DNA of 49,229 nt from Lysinibacillus mangiferihumi (lineage in GTDB: Bacteria > Bacillota > Bacilli > Bacillales_A > Planococcaceae). A program made the position numbers and the translations under genes. Location: assembly GCF_003049665.1 (NCBI RefSeq), contig NZ_PYWM01000032.1, positions 1 to 49,229 on the forward strand, written 5' to 3'. This document shows, piece after piece, positions 1 through 8,889 of the stretch (positions within the stretch are counted from its first letter, which is position 1; each line of letters starts with the position of its first letter). The notes under the pieces are model-generated. The model did no database searches, was not told where the DNA came from, and worked only from the letters and a program-made list of their open reading frames with translations.

Positions 1-520
1 CTGTTAGTTCTTCTTGTATTTTTTCTTGCTCTAATCCTACTGATAAGTACCAATACTTATTGTCATAACTAATTCTAGGATTTCTATATTTAACACCACT
101 AGGCAGTTGCTCATTCGTTTTTATCCAGCCAATTTTTTCAATAAGCACCATCTTTCCATCTTTGACTTTTAACTTTACATTGTCATTATAGAAAGACTTC
201 TTGCTCTTTTTTCTGCTTTTAAAGACGGGTTTATTTGCTAGTCCTTTGAAAAATTTTGTGTAAGCATCACAGGCATCTTTAACCGCCTGTTTGGCTACAT
301 TGTTCGATACTTCATTCAGCCAATTCAGCTCTGTTTTCTTTAGTTGAGTCAATTCTTTCCTAAGAACTGCATCAGCTATAAATTTACCGCCATTTTTATG
401 ATTTTCTTCCTGTTTTGCCAATGTCCAATTGTAAATAAATCTCGCTGTTCCTACTGATTGCCACAACTTTTGTTCTTGTGATTCACTTGGGTACAATCTA
501 ACTTTCTTTGCCAGTATCAT
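1..520 (-). CDS. tnpB: TnpB / IS605 OrfB family RNA-guided nuclease, N-terminal part (cut by window edge)
   Basis: The reverse strand is open for 173 codons from an ATG at 520 to the window edge. It starts MILAKKVRLYPSESQEQKLW and continues with ARFIYNW and KAFKSRKK-like basic stretches typical of the OrfB/TnpB N-terminal domain. TnpB proteins are about 370-400 aa, so only the N-terminal half is here; the RuvC DED residues, zinc finger and the omega-RNA region lie beyond position 1. A GGGAG sequence sits 10 bases before the ATG; a TTG two codons upstream (526) is an alternative start. No tnpA is found upstream (521-800), so this is likely a tnpB-only, IS1341-type element. Whether it is intact cannot be judged. 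Confidence 0.85.
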   Translation of the reverse strand, partial: MILAKKVRLYPSESQEQKLWQSVGTARFIYNWTLAKQEENHKNGGKFIADAVLRKELTQLKKTELNWLNEVSNNVAKQAVKDACDAYTKFFKGLANKPVFKSRKKSKKSFYNDNVKLKVKDGKMVLIEKIGWIKTNEQLPSGVKYRNPRISYDNKYWYLSVGLEQEKIQEELT

Positions 521-593
521 CCTCAAGTAGCTCCCTTTTGAACTGTTTTGCCTATGTTATATGCAAATTTCTCTATTACGTAGTACTTCAAAA

Positions 594-615
594 GTAATCA
601 CCTCAATAAGATTAC
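594..615. other. Small hairpin upstream of tnpB, possible IS end
   Basis: GTAATC (594-599) and GATTAC (610-615) form a 6-bp inverted repeat with a 10-base loop, about 75 bases upstream of the tnpB start. IS200/IS605 elements carry subterminal hairpins at their ends, so this could mark the left end. The stem is short and could be chance. Confidence 0.25.
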
Positions 616-802
616 ACTGTAATAACTATAAAAAATAACGATAGTTTTATACATTTGAATAAATTTATTTCAACTGAGTCATCCCTCCAAGCAGTAGTGT
701 AGCACAAATTATAATTTTTAGTAAATTCAGTTGTTTTTATTAAGTGAGTATAATAAAATAACTAACATAAAGAAAAAAACAAACTATTCGGAGGTATTTA
801 CT

Positions 803-1321
803 ATGGGTTTATTTTTAGTAGAATCAACAGTAAGTGAAGTATCAAACAAAGAGCAATTTGCAGCACTAGTAGAGCGTGTAGGGCAAGCACAAGCTGTAAC
901 TGTAATTGAAGTACAAGTGGCGAAGGATTTTAGCCGTGCATACTTTATCTTGGAAGCGAATGAAGAAGTGCAAGCCACAAGCGCACTAACTGCGCAAAAC
1001 ATTCAAACAGATTTAGTAAAAGAAGTTCGTCTAGTTGGAAAAGAGCTTGATGAGGTTAAAACAAATCAAGAAGTCGTGAACTATTTAGTTGAATGGGAAA
1101 TACCTGCAGAAATCACAATGGATCAATATTTAGCACGTAAAAAGAAAAATTCAGTGCATTATGAAGAAGTACCAGAAGTACATTTTTCTCGCACATATGT
1201 ATGCGAAGATATGACGAAATGCTTGTGCTTCTATGATGCACCGGATGAAGCCGCTGTAAAACGTGCCCGTGAGGCAGTGCAAACACCAATCACATCGTTA
1301 ACTGAATTAGCTGATAAGTAG
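803..1321 (+). CDS. DUF4242 (SCO4226-type, nickel-binding-like) domain protein
   Basis: A 172-aa soluble protein. The ATG at 803 has a CGGAGG ribosome binding site at 789-794; the upstream in-frame ATG at 731 has none. The C-terminal half (about residues 100-170) carries a DUF4242-like pattern: a TYVCEDMTKCLCFYDAPDE segment followed by AVKRARE and a TPITSLTEL ending. The N-terminal half looks like a degenerate second copy of the same ferredoxin-like fold (MGLFLVESTVSE). The stop codon is 18 bases before the start of the acyl-CoA dehydrogenase gene, so the two are probably one operon. The founding family member binds nickel; the function here is not known. Confidence 0.75.
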   Translation: MGLFLVESTVSEVSNKEQFAALVERVGQAQAVTVIEVQVAKDFSRAYFILEANEEVQATSALTAQNIQTDLVKEVRLVGKELDEVKTNQEVVNYLVEWEIPAEITMDQYLARKKKNSVHYEEVPEVHFSRTYVCEDMTKCLCFYDAPDEAAVKRAREAVQTPITSLTELADK

Positions 1322-1339
1322 AGGATAGGAGTGGAAACC

Positions 1340-2398
1340 ATGGCAGTAGATGAAGTAGTCTTACAAGCGTTGATTGAAGAAAAATTAAAACCGTTTGTAA
1401 AAAAAATTGATGAGGAAGCTTATTATGCGGAGGATTTTTTATTGGCACTCGGCAAGGCAGGATTTTTTGCTTCAACACAAAAGGACGAGCAAACAGTACT
1501 ACTAGATGAGCTAACGATTGTACAAGAGACGGCGAAAGTTTGTATGACAACTGCATTTTGCCTATGGTGCCACCTTGCAGCTTTAACTTATTTACGTAAA
1601 ACGGACAATGAACTATTACGAGCAAAGATTTTACCATTACTTGAACGTGGAGAAGTGCTTGGTGCAACGGGTCTATCGAATCCGATGAAGTATTATGCTG
1701 GTCTAGAAAAACTACATTTAACAGCACAACGCATCGATGGAGGCTATGTTATAAATGGTGTTTTACCCGCTGTTTCAAACTTAGGAGCCAATCATTGGTT
1801 TGGTGCAATTGCTTATAACGGTGAGCAAGAAGTGATGATTTTTGTAAATACGGATCATGAGCGTATTACACTAAAGGAAAAAAATCACTTCTTAGGCGTA
1901 AATGGTAGTGCTACGTATACGTGTAAGTTTGATAACGTCTTTGTTGGGGATGACTACGTAGTGGCACAGGAAGCAAGCACATTCGTGGATAGTATTCGCC
2001 CAACATTTGTACTGTATCAAATTCCGCTTGGCTTTGGAGTAGTAGCGGCTGCGATTGAAGGCATAGAAAAGGTCAAGGCCAAGCAAAATGGCTGCAATGA
2101 ATATTTGCAGGTGCAAGCCGATGAGCTAAAAGAGAAACTACAACATTTACAAGCATTATTGCAAGCATTAATACAATCGGGCGACATTACTTTACAAGCA
2201 ATTTGTCAGATTCGCTTGCAAGGCGTATATCAAACATTAGCAGCAGTTCAAGCTAACATGCTACATAATGGTTCTGCGGGCTATATTGCTGGAAGTACAC
2301 CATCACGCAAGCTGCGCGAGGCATATTTCTTAGCGAATTTAACGCCAACCGTTAGACAGCTTGAAAAGATGACGCAGATAGCAAAGGTAGCGAAATAG
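1340..2398 (+). CDS. Acyl-CoA dehydrogenase family protein
   Basis: A 352-aa flavoprotein of the acyl-CoA dehydrogenase fold, slightly shorter than the usual 380 aa. It has a helical N-terminal domain, a central beta domain with GATGLSNP and an IDGGYVINGVLPAVSN stretch that matches the FAD/substrate region, and a C-terminal helical domain ending SRKLREAYFLANLTPTVRQL. The catalytic glutamate could not be placed, so the substrate is open. The ATG at 1340 is preceded by AGGAG with an 8-base spacer; an in-frame GTG at 1331 is an alternative. It lies just after the DUF4242 gene, and a strong terminator follows at 2408. Confidence 0.82.
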   Translation: MAVDEVVLQALIEEKLKPFVKKIDEEAYYAEDFLLALGKAGFFASTQKDEQTVLLDELTIVQETAKVCMTTAFCLWCHLAALTYLRKTDNELLRAKILPLLERGEVLGATGLSNPMKYYAGLEKLHLTAQRIDGGYVINGVLPAVSNLGANHWFGAIAYNGEQEVMIFVNTDHERITLKEKNHFLGVNGSATYTCKFDNVFVGDDYVVAQEASTFVDSIRPTFVLYQIPLGFGVVAAAIEGIEKVKAKQNGCNEYLQVQADELKEKLQHLQALLQALIQSGDITLQAICQIRLQGVYQTLAAVQANMLHNGSAGYIAGSTPSRKLREAYFLANLTPTVRQLEKMTQIAKVAK

Positions 2399-2407
2399 AC
2401 ATTTATC

Positions 2408-2446
2408 AACCTTGACTAGCATTATAGCTAGCCAAGGTTTTTCTTT
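2408..2446 (+). terminator. Rho-independent terminator after the acyl-CoA dehydrogenase gene
   Basis: AACCTTG-A-CTAGC pairs with GCTAG-C-CAAGGTT around an ATTATA loop (one A/C mismatch), followed by a T-rich tail. It starts 10 bases after the stop codon. Confidence 0.85.
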
Positions 2447-2550
2447 GCGCTTAGTGCATTGCATCTATCATCATTTTCGAAGCATGTTTATGTCAGAAAA
2501 ACATACAGTGAATATAGAGCGTAATTAGTAATAGTAGGAAAGGGGATTGC

Positions 2551-4617
2551 GTGGATAAGTCCAATTCAAATCAAAATAAGGATTTAAACGAAAATGTGAA
2601 GGATCAACAACTAGATGCATTTCGTGTCAATAATGATGGAACGAAGATGACGACTAATCAGGGATTAAAAGTATCCAATGATGAAGACTCGTTAAAAGCC
2701 GGTGTGCGTGGGCCGACCATTATGGAGGATTTTCATTTTCGGGAAAAAATGACGCATTTTGACCACGAGCGGATTCCTGAAAGAGTCGTGCATGCGAGAG
2801 GCTTTGCAGCACATGGAGAGTTTGAGCTATATGAGTCGATGAAAGAGTATACGAGAGCAAAATTTTTACAAGAGCCTGGAAAAAAGATACCCGTATTTGT
2901 GCGCTTTTCAACAGTAGTAGGGAGTTTAGGCTCAATGGATACTGCGCGTGATGTGCGAGGATTTGCAACGAAATTTTATACTGAGGAAGGCAATTATGAT
3001 TTAGTCGGCAATAATATTCCTGTGTTTTTTATTCAGGATGCGATTAAGTTTCCTGATTTAATTCATGCCGTAAAACCTGAACCTCATAATGATATGCCTC
3101 AAGCAGCATCTGCTCATGATACGTTTTGGGATTTTGTCGCTAATAATCGAGAAATTGCCCATATGATTATGTGGGTTATGTCTGATCGAGCAATTCCTAG
3201 AAGTTTTCGGATGATGGAAGGCTTTGGTGTGCATACGTTCCGTTTTGTAAATGATAAAGGTCGGTCAAGATTTGTAAAATTTCATTGGAAACCTGTATTA
3301 GGTGTACATTCACTTGTTTGGGACGAAGCACAAATTATTGGTGGCAAAGATTCCGATTTTCAACGACGAGATTTATGGGAATCAATTGAAATTGGAGATT
3401 ATCCAGAGTACGAGCTTGGCGTCCAGATGATTGAACCGGAGGAAGAGTTTAGATTCGATTTCGATATTTTGGATGCAACGAAATTATGGCCAGAAGAGCT
3501 AGTACCTGTAAAAAGAATTGGCAAAATGACTTTAAACCGCAATGTGGACAATGTTTTTGCGGAAACAGAGCAAGTAGCTTTTCACCCAGGAAATGTAGTA
3601 CCAGGAATTGATTTTACGAATGACCCACTGCTACAAGGGCGTTTGTTTTCATATATTGATACACAGCTTCTTCGTTTAGGTGGACCGAACTTTGCTGAGA
3701 TTCCGATTAATAGACCCGTTTGCCCGATTCACAATAATCAACGCAATGGCTTCAGTCGCCAGACGATTAATATGGGCAAGGTTAGTTATCATAAAAATTC
3801 GCTCGCAGGCAATACGCCTTCAACCTCTACAGCAAAAGAAGGAGGATTTGTGCATTATGAACAAAAGGTTGAAGGACGAATTACAAGAGCGCGTAGTAAA
3901 TCCTTCGACGATCATTTCTCACAAGCTCGACTATTTTGGAATAGCATGTCGCCTCCTGAAAAACAGCATATCATCGATGCATTTAGCTTCGAGGTAGGCA
4001 AGGTCAAAAGTAAATCGGTGCGGCAGCAAGTTGTGGATATGTTTGTCCATGTTGATAAAGCGATGGCTATAACGATTGCGGATAATGTTGGCGTCAATCG
4101 ACCAACAGGTGAGCAATCCAAGGTTACGGCATCATCGCCTGCCTTGAGTCAGGCAAATACAGTAAAACTGCCTCAAACGCTTAAAGTCGGTGTATTGATT
4201 GGTGATGGCTTTGATGCCAATGAGGTTGGGGAAGTGCTGAAATATTTAACAAGGCAAGGGGTTCGTTATAGCATAATATCGGATAGACTCGGTGTCGTAA
4301 CTGCAAATAATGGTGTGCAGTTAATGGCAAGTGAAACGTTTATTACGACAGATGCAGTACTTTTTGACTCCCTGTATGTTGTGGGTGTTCGAGCAGATAA
4401 TCAGGCAAAGTTTAACACCTATATCGTCAATTATATTAATGAGGCATACCGACATTACAAACCAATTGGGATTGCTGCAACAGGCACGACATTTTTTAAT
4501 ATGTCGAATGCAAACGTTGGACCAGGTATTGTTTTAGCAACTGGAAATGCAGGGTTTGCTAAAAAATTTGTCGATGCTATTGCCCAGCAACGTTTTTGGC
4601 AACGTAATATTTATTGA
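2551..4617 (+). CDS. katE: Large-subunit (clade II) heme catalase KatE
   Basis: A 688-aa catalase converting H2O2 to water and oxygen; the length matches the B. subtilis KatE/E. coli HPII class rather than about 485-aa small catalases. The catalytic His is at residue 81 (ERVVHARG), Asn at 154 ([11 protein letters not shown]), and the proximal heme Tyr at 368 ([10 protein letters not shown]). From about residue 540 comes the flavodoxin/GATase1-like C-terminal domain ([18 protein letters not shown]) of large-subunit catalases. The start is GTG at 2551 with GGAAAGGGG just upstream. B. subtilis katE is SigB-dependent, but no convincing SigB promoter was found here. Transcription probably ends at the palindrome 4672-4711. 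Confidence 0.96.
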   Translation: MDKSNSNQNKDLNENVKDQQLDAFRVNNDGTKMTTNQGLKVSNDEDSLKAGVRGPTIMEDFHFREKMTHFDHERIPERVVHARGFAAHGEFELYESMKEYTRAKFLQEPGKKIPVFVRFSTVVGSLGSMDTARDVRGFATKFYTEEGNYDLVGNNIPVFFIQDAIKFPDLIHAVKPEPHNDMPQAASAHDTFWDFVANNREIAHMIMWVMSDRAIPRSFRMMEGFGVHTFRFVNDKGRSRFVKFHWKPVLGVHSLVWDEAQIIGGKDSDFQRRDLWESIEIGDYPEYELGVQMIEPEEEFRFDFDILDATKLWPEELVPVKRIGKMTLNRNVDNVFAETEQVAFHPGNVVPGIDFTNDPLLQGRLFSYIDTQLLRLGGPNFAEIPINRPVCPIHNNQRNGFSRQTINMGKVSYHKNSLAGNTPSTSTAKEGGFVHYEQKVEGRITRARSKSFDDHFSQARLFWNSMSPPEKQHIIDAFSFEVGKVKSKSVRQQVVDMFVHVDKAMAITIADNVGVNRPTGEQSKVTASSPALSQANTVKLPQTLKVGVLIGDGFDANEVGEVLKYLTRQGVRYSIISDRLGVVTANNGVQLMASETFITTDAVLFDSLYVVGVRADNQAKFNTYIVNYINEAYRHYKPIGIAATGTTFFNMSNANVGPGIVLATGNAGFAKKFVDAIAQQRFWQRNIY

Positions 4618-4632
4618 TTTGAAGTCATTTTA

Positions 4633-4720
4633 GGGAACCCACTGCTCGTAACGAGCCACAACTGCATAGCAAAAAAGTGTTAGATTGATTGAGGTCAATC
4701 TAACACTTTTTCTCTTTTGT
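4633..4720. repeat. Dispersed palindromic terminator repeat, copy 1
   Basis: The core 4672-4711 is a 17-bp stem (AAAAAGTGTTAGATTGA against its complement) with a TTGAGG loop and a T-run, so it acts as a terminator on both strands. Left flank similarity (GGGAACC...GCATAGCAAAA) is shared with copy 2, and the right flank (CTCTTTTGTCC) with copy 3. It follows katE. Confidence 0.85.
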
Positions 4721-4793
4721 CCTAGTCTCTTTCAGTCTTTCATTATATCGTATATACTTGTATGGACTATATTTTGAGAGAGGGACCAATATT

Positions 4794-5993
4794 ATGAAGT
4801 ACATAAGGGAAATAATAATATTATTTGTTGTACTTGTCTGCTTCTTCATAGCTACATCAGATGAGGCTTTTGCAGCAAAGGCGACAAAATTTTACGAATC
4901 TAGTAATGCTAAAGGTGTTACGGTCATTAACTATCATTCGTTTGGGGATTATAAGGAAATAGCAAATATTAATATTACAGAAAAGCTCTTTCGTGAGCAA
5001 CTGAAGATGCTAAAGGATAACGGCTATACAACAATTACGGAGGATCAGCTTATCGCTTATTTACAAGGCCACGGTCGTATCCCAGAGAAATCTGTATTTT
5101 TAACAATAGATGATGGCTATGAAAGCGTTTATAAGATAGCGTATCCTATTTTAAAAGAAATGGGTATGCAAGCAACATTATTTGTTATTGCCAATGACGT
5201 AGAAATAGGCTTCAGAAAAAATGTACCAATGGCGAATTGGCAGCAAATTAAGGAAATGTCCGACTCTGGCATAATTCATATCGGCAACCATACATATGAC
5301 TTACATTGGCGTGGTAAAAATGACACAGCAAAACATGAGGCCATGATACTTAATCAAAAGAAAAATGGAGAGCCCCTTACAAATGAGGAGCGTCGACGAT
5401 ACATTCAAGAGGACGTTACAAAGGCGCATCAATTAATCGAAAAATATACAGGGAAAGCACCAAAATCCTTTGCTTATCCATATGGTGTGTATGATCAAAT
5501 TGCAGAGCAAGCTGTGAAAGAAGCGGGTTATACAATCGATTATTCTACACAAGGTGGTTATAATCTATTTGGTCAAGGAACTGTCCATATTAAGCGAATC
5601 GACTCTAGCAATCGTGTATCGGCAAATGAGTTAAAAAAGATTTTACAAAAATATTTATCACAGGCAGAACAACAATATTATCAACGAGATATTCAAGTAG
5701 AGGCAAAAGTTGCATCAAATAAAGTTATGCTAAAAGCTTGGTTGAAAAGTGATATGAATAAAGGCAAGCTCCATGCTAAAGAAGCGCGTTTTGAGCTTTA
5801 TAAAATGGTAAATGGAGAACGTCAACTTCAGCGTAACTTTGGCAGTTACAGAGTGGCAGCAAGCACGAATGCACGAGCAATGTCAACAGAAGAAAATATT
5901 TCAAATTACGAAGCTGGTGGTTATTCTGTTAAAACAATTCTTATAAAGCAAGACGGAAGTAAAGAAGTTTTCTGGATTAATTTTAATAAATAG
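4794..5993 (+). CDS. Secreted polysaccharide deacetylase (NodB-homology domain)
   Basis: A 399-aa exported protein. The ATG at 4794 has AGGGA 8 bases upstream; an upstream in-frame TTG (4758) lacks a site. Residues 1-28 form a signal peptide with a probable AFA-A cleavage site. The NodB domain (about 40-265) has the TIDDGY motif with catalytic/metal Asp106-Asp107 and the metal-binding pair in NHTYDLH (His166, His171), then SFAYPYG. These enzymes are metal-dependent de-N-acetylases of amino-sugar polymers. An insert after the HxxxxH motif recalls IcaB/PgaB-type enzymes, but no ica/pga genes are adjacent. About 100 C-terminal residues are of unknown role. Array A begins two bases after the stop. 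Confidence 0.9.
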   Translation: MKYIREIIILFVVLVCFFIATSDEAFAAKATKFYESSNAKGVTVINYHSFGDYKEIANINITEKLFREQLKMLKDNGYTTITEDQLIAYLQGHGRIPEKSVFLTIDDGYESVYKIAYPILKEMGMQATLFVIANDVEIGFRKNVPMANWQQIKEMSDSGIIHIGNHTYDLHWRGKNDTAKHEAMILNQKKNGEPLTNEERRRYIQEDVTKAHQLIEKYTGKAPKSFAYPYGVYDQIAEQAVKEAGYTIDYSTQGGYNLFGQGTVHIKRIDSSNRVSANELKKILQKYLSQAEQQYYQRDIQVEAKVASNKVMLKAWLKSDMNKGKLHAKEARFELYKMVNGERQLQRNFGSYRVAASTNARAMSTEENISNYEAGGYSVKTILIKQDGSKEVFWINFNK

Positions 5994-5995
5994 AA

Positions 5996-6121
5996 TCGCG
6001 GGTAAATTACAGTATTTCGCGGGTAAACCGTCTTGTATCGCGGGTAAAGTACAGTATTTCGCGGGTAAATCGTCTTGAATCGCGGGTATTGCACAGTATT
6101 TCGCGGGTAAACCGTCTTGCA
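5996..6121. repeat. 21-bp periodic tandem array A (six units)
   Basis: TCGCGGGTA occurs at 5996, 6017, 6038, 6059, 6080 and 6101, exactly 21 bp apart each time. Two spacer types alternate (ending CAGTATT or CGTCTTG), giving three 42-bp double units. It lies between the deacetylase stop codon and the dihydrolipoyl dehydrogenase gene, with no terminator in between. Confidence 0.95.
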
Positions 6122-6214
6122 CTCCAGATATTCATCTCGTTCCGATATTTTTGTATTTATATGTAATTGAATTAAAATTTTGTAAATGTTAAGGTGGTAA
6201 ATGAGGTGAAAAAA

Positions 6215-7552
6215 GTGAAACAATTTGATATTGCAATTATTGGTGCAGGTCCAGGGGGATACGTTGCAGCCATCCATGCAGCTAAAAGTGGCATGAAAGT
6301 AGCTTTAATAGAGCGTGATAAAGTGGGAGGAGCTTGCTATAATGTTGGCTGTATTCCTTCGAAAATTATGTTAGAACATAGTAAGCTCGTGCAGGAGATA
6401 CAACGAGGCAATGATTGGGGCATCGAAACGCCAGCTTTGAATGTGAATTTCCCACGATTAATGCAGCGTAAAAATGCTGTTATCCAAGAGCTTTTAGAAA
6501 ATATTGAACACTTTATTGTAAGCAATCACATTACATTTTATCGTGGTGAGGCGACGGTTGCTGCCGATTTAACGGTAACGGTTAATCAAGAGACCTTTTT
6601 AGCAAAGGACATTATTTTAGCAACTGGTAGTAAGCCATTTGTGCCACCATTTAAAGGGTTAGAAAGCGCAACTTATTATACAACGGATACTTTTTTCGAT
6701 ATAGAAGAACTTCCACAACAGCTAACGATTATCGGTGGTGGTGTTATTGCAGTGGAAATGGCATTTAGCTTGGCACCACTCGGGACGAAAGTAAGAATGT
6801 TGAATCATAGTGAAGATATTTTACAGACAGAAGAACCTGATGCTCGACCAATAATTCGAGAAAAGATGAAAAAACTCGGTATTGAACTTATTACCGATTT
6901 CCAATTTGAGCATTTTAATGGAAAAGAAATTCATACATCTAAAGGCATTTATACATACGAGCACTTATTATTTGCCACAGGGCGTCGCCCAAATACGGAA
7001 ATTGCCCAGCAGCTTGGACTTGATTTTGATGGTCGATTAATTGCTGTAAATAAACATTATGAAACGAGTCAACCACATATTTATGCCATAGGTGACTTAG
7101 TTGGAGGTTACCAGCTAGCTCATGCTGCTAGTGCAGAGGGTATCTATGTTGTAGACCATATTTTAGGGGTAAAACGCACGTTGATTGACCAAGCACTAAT
7201 TCCTCGTTGCGTCTATACACATCCTGAAATTGCGACATTCGGCTTGCTAGAAGATCAAGTTGAACAAGCGTATACAGTGACAAAACTGCCGATTAACACT
7301 AACTCAAAAGCGTTGATGGAGGGCAATGAAGAAGGTTTTGTTAAGCTTATTGCAACGAAAGAGGATGGACATATTTTAGGAGCGTGTGTGGTAGCTGATG
7401 GTGCGACTGAAATGCTCAACGCCATTTTAGCAACGAAAAATGCTGGAGGTACAGTAAAAGTATTGGCAGACATGATATTTCCTCATCCAACAGTATCGGA
7501 GCATATTGGTGATGCCGCAAAAGCTGTATTTGGCAAAGCGATACATCAATAA
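6215..7552 (+). CDS. lpdA: Dihydrolipoyl dehydrogenase (E3-type flavin disulfide reductase)
   Basis: A 445-aa FAD/NAD-dependent pyridine nucleotide-disulfide oxidoreductase that reoxidises dihydrolipoyl groups. It has the FAD loop GAGPGG near residue 10, redox cysteines Cys41 and Cys46 (GGACYNVGCIPSK), a second Rossmann fold (IIGGGVIAVEMA), an FAD motif in YAIGDLVGG, and the C-terminal catalytic pair His424/Glu429 (HPTVSE). The GTG at 6215 is preferred because GAGGTGA lies 6 bases upstream; GTG at 6206 is also possible. There are no E1/E2 genes nearby, so it either serves complexes encoded elsewhere or acts alone. A mercuric reductase is unlikely given the HPTVSE ending and absence of the C-terminal Cys pair. 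Confidence 0.92.
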   Translation: MKQFDIAIIGAGPGGYVAAIHAAKSGMKVALIERDKVGGACYNVGCIPSKIMLEHSKLVQEIQRGNDWGIETPALNVNFPRLMQRKNAVIQELLENIEHFIVSNHITFYRGEATVAADLTVTVNQETFLAKDIILATGSKPFVPPFKGLESATYYTTDTFFDIEELPQQLTIIGGGVIAVEMAFSLAPLGTKVRMLNHSEDILQTEEPDARPIIREKMKKLGIELITDFQFEHFNGKEIHTSKGIYTYEHLLFATGRRPNTEIAQQLGLDFDGRLIAVNKHYETSQPHIYAIGDLVGGYQLAHAASAEGIYVVDHILGVKRTLIDQALIPRCVYTHPEIATFGLLEDQVEQAYTVTKLPINTNSKALMEGNEEGFVKLIATKEDGHILGACVVADGATEMLNAILATKNAGGTVKVLADMIFPHPTVSEHIGDAAKAVFGKAIHQ

Positions 7553-7554
7553 CA

Positions 7555-7600
7555 TAATAAAGAGTTGCCACATGTTATTGTGCAACTCTTTATTATTTTT
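7555..7600 (+). terminator. Terminator after the dihydrolipoyl dehydrogenase gene
   Basis: TAATAAAGAGTTG (7555-7567) pairs with CAACTCTTTATTA (7583-7595), followed by TTTTT. It starts three bases after the stop codon. Confidence 0.9.
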
Positions 7601-7693
7601 TAAATTCCGATAAAGTTTATTGACTTTATAAAATATTGTGTTAAATTAAATTTATAAGATTACTTGGTATTGAATTATGCTGACTAGATATCT

Positions 7694-7754
7694 AGAGGCT
7701 TCTATTTACACAACAATTTTCCTGTTGACTGTAAATAGAAGCCTCTTTGTTTTA
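7694..7754 (+). terminator. Long hairpin with T-rich tail in the ssuE-like leader
   Basis: A 17-bp stem AGAGGCTTCTATTTACA with its perfect complement (7730-7746) encloses a CAACA/TGTTG inner stem, then TTTGTTTT. It is separated from the preceding terminator by about 95 bases that include a TTGACT sequence near 7620, so it may end a short leader transcript (attenuation) rather than a gene. No known riboswitch class was recognised. Confidence 0.6.
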
Positions 7755-7818
7755 GTGCAACGTCCATTGCGGAGCTTTGATTTAATTGATTACAAACACG
7801 GTAAAGGGAGTGTCCTAT

Positions 7819-8352
7819 ATGACAAATGTAGTGATTATAAATGGTAGCAATACAAGGAATTCACGTGTAACGGCTATTCAAGAAAAGGTTGAACGTTTTT
7901 TTACCGCGCACAGTGTAGCACTACACACAAATTATGTACATGAGCTGCCTGCGGATGCGTTAATAACAGCAAACTACGCAAACGATGTTATTATAGCAGA
8001 AAATAAAAAGGTCGAGGAGGCGGATATTGTAGTCATTTTAACACCGATTTATAAAGCATCTTACACAGGCATTTTAAAAACCTATTTAGATTTATTGCCA
8101 CAAAAAGCATTGGTTGGGAAAACAGTTTTACCAATAGCAGTGGGTGGCTCAATTGGCCATTTACTAGCGTTAGAATATGCTCTTAAGCCTATATTGGCAG
8201 TATTAGGTGCCATAAATATTGCCCATTCCGTATATATTATCGACAAACAAATTATTCGTCTAGAGAATGGGAACTTTGCCATTGAGGATGATGCAAATAA
8301 TCGACTAGAAGCTGAACTTAATAAATTACAAAACATTGTAGCGATTAATTAA
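7819..8352 (+). CDS. ssuE: NADPH-dependent FMN reductase, SsuE-like
   Basis: A 177-aa flavodoxin-fold protein beginning MTNVVIINGSNTRNSR, the GSxxxxSR phosphate loop of NAD(P)H:FMN reductases. It has TPIYKASYTGILKTYLDLLP and a GGSIGHLLALEYALKPIL segment typical of SsuE-type enzymes, which deliver reduced FMN to flavin monooxygenases such as alkanesulfonate monooxygenase. The ATG at 7819 has an AAAGGGAG site; an upstream in-frame ATG at 7786 does not. No ssu transporter or monooxygenase gene is adjacent, so the physiological partner is unknown. Palindrome copy 2 follows. Confidence 0.85.
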   Translation: MTNVVIINGSNTRNSRVTAIQEKVERFFTAHSVALHTNYVHELPADALITANYANDVIIAENKKVEEADIVVILTPIYKASYTGILKTYLDLLPQKALVGKTVLPIAVGGSIGHLLALEYALKPILAVLGAINIAHSVYIIDKQIIRLENGNFAIEDDANNRLEAELNKLQNIVAIN

Positions 8353-8356
8353 CGAT

Positions 8357-8450
8357 AAAAAAGTGTTAGATTGACTGCAGTCAATCTAACACGTTTTGCT
8401 ATGCCGTTGTTGCCTGCATCTTACATTGTGTGCGGTTCCCACAGGAATCA
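8357..8450. repeat. Dispersed palindromic terminator repeat, copy 2 (inverted)
   Basis: The core 8357-8397 has the same GTGTTAGATTGA arms around a CTGCAG centre. The flanking GCATAGCAAAA and GGGAACC blocks appear on the minus strand, so the element is inverted relative to copy 1. It lies 5 bases after the ssuE-like stop. Confidence 0.82.
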
Positions 8451-8502
8451 CCGCTTCTTCTGAGTAGGTTTACGTTCGGCGTCCTTTTTCATTTAGCTGT
8501 TA

Positions 8503-8667
8503 TTAATTTATTTCTGGTTCTTCCAGTAACGAGTCTTTATCCGCCGGTGTTGTAGAAAGAAATAAGAAAGCCTCATCTTGTAATAACAATAATTTCTCTT
8601 CACATATACCGTGCGATAATGCTCCTGAAAAAATGGATTCCCACCAAGTTCCTGTTGTCGTTGTCAT
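8503..8667 (-). CDS. Small hypothetical protein (54 aa)
   Basis: An open frame on the reverse strand from ATG at 8667 to TAA at 8503, beginning MTTTTGTWWESIFSGALSHG and ending EEPEIN. A GGGGGCG sequence precedes the start by 7 bases, a modest ribosome binding site. The peptide is acidic at the C-terminus and has one Cys. I do not recognise a family. It fills an otherwise gene-free stretch between two plus-strand genes; composition looks protein-like but it could be chance. Confidence 0.45.
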   Translation of the reverse strand: MTTTTGTWWESIFSGALSHGICEEKLLLLQDEAFLFLSTTPADKDSLLEEPEIN

Positions 8668-8889
8668 TTATCTACGCCCCCGTTTCGATGTTTAATATGT
8701 AATTGTATATTTCCCGAGATTCTCAAAATAAAACATGGCATCCTTAGTTACTATTTCTGTTTTTTTACAGCACCACCTATTTCAGAAAGAGGATTTTTGA
8801 CCTTAAATGTTGTATCGTATAGTCAAAGATAGTTTGTTTCAAAAAAGACAGAACTATGTATCGCATTTTAAAAAAAGGGGTGTTTTTTT

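Noticed and set aside
1290..1727. A 145-codon reverse-strand ORF
   Set aside because: Shadow of the acyl-CoA dehydrogenase gene, which has clear family motifs and a ribosome binding site.
2447..2550. SigB promoter or PerR box for katE
   Set aside because: The best SigB-like match (GTTTAT ... GTGAAT) deviates too much and no PerR palindrome was found.
5901..6277. Reverse-strand ORFs with 14-residue repeats over array A
   Set aside because: They are open only because the 42-bp unit is a multiple of three; they overlap real genes at both ends and have no translation signal.
7600..7818. S-box or T-box riboswitch upstream of the SsuE-like gene
   Set aside because: None of the conserved core sequences of either class is present; only a simple long hairpin.
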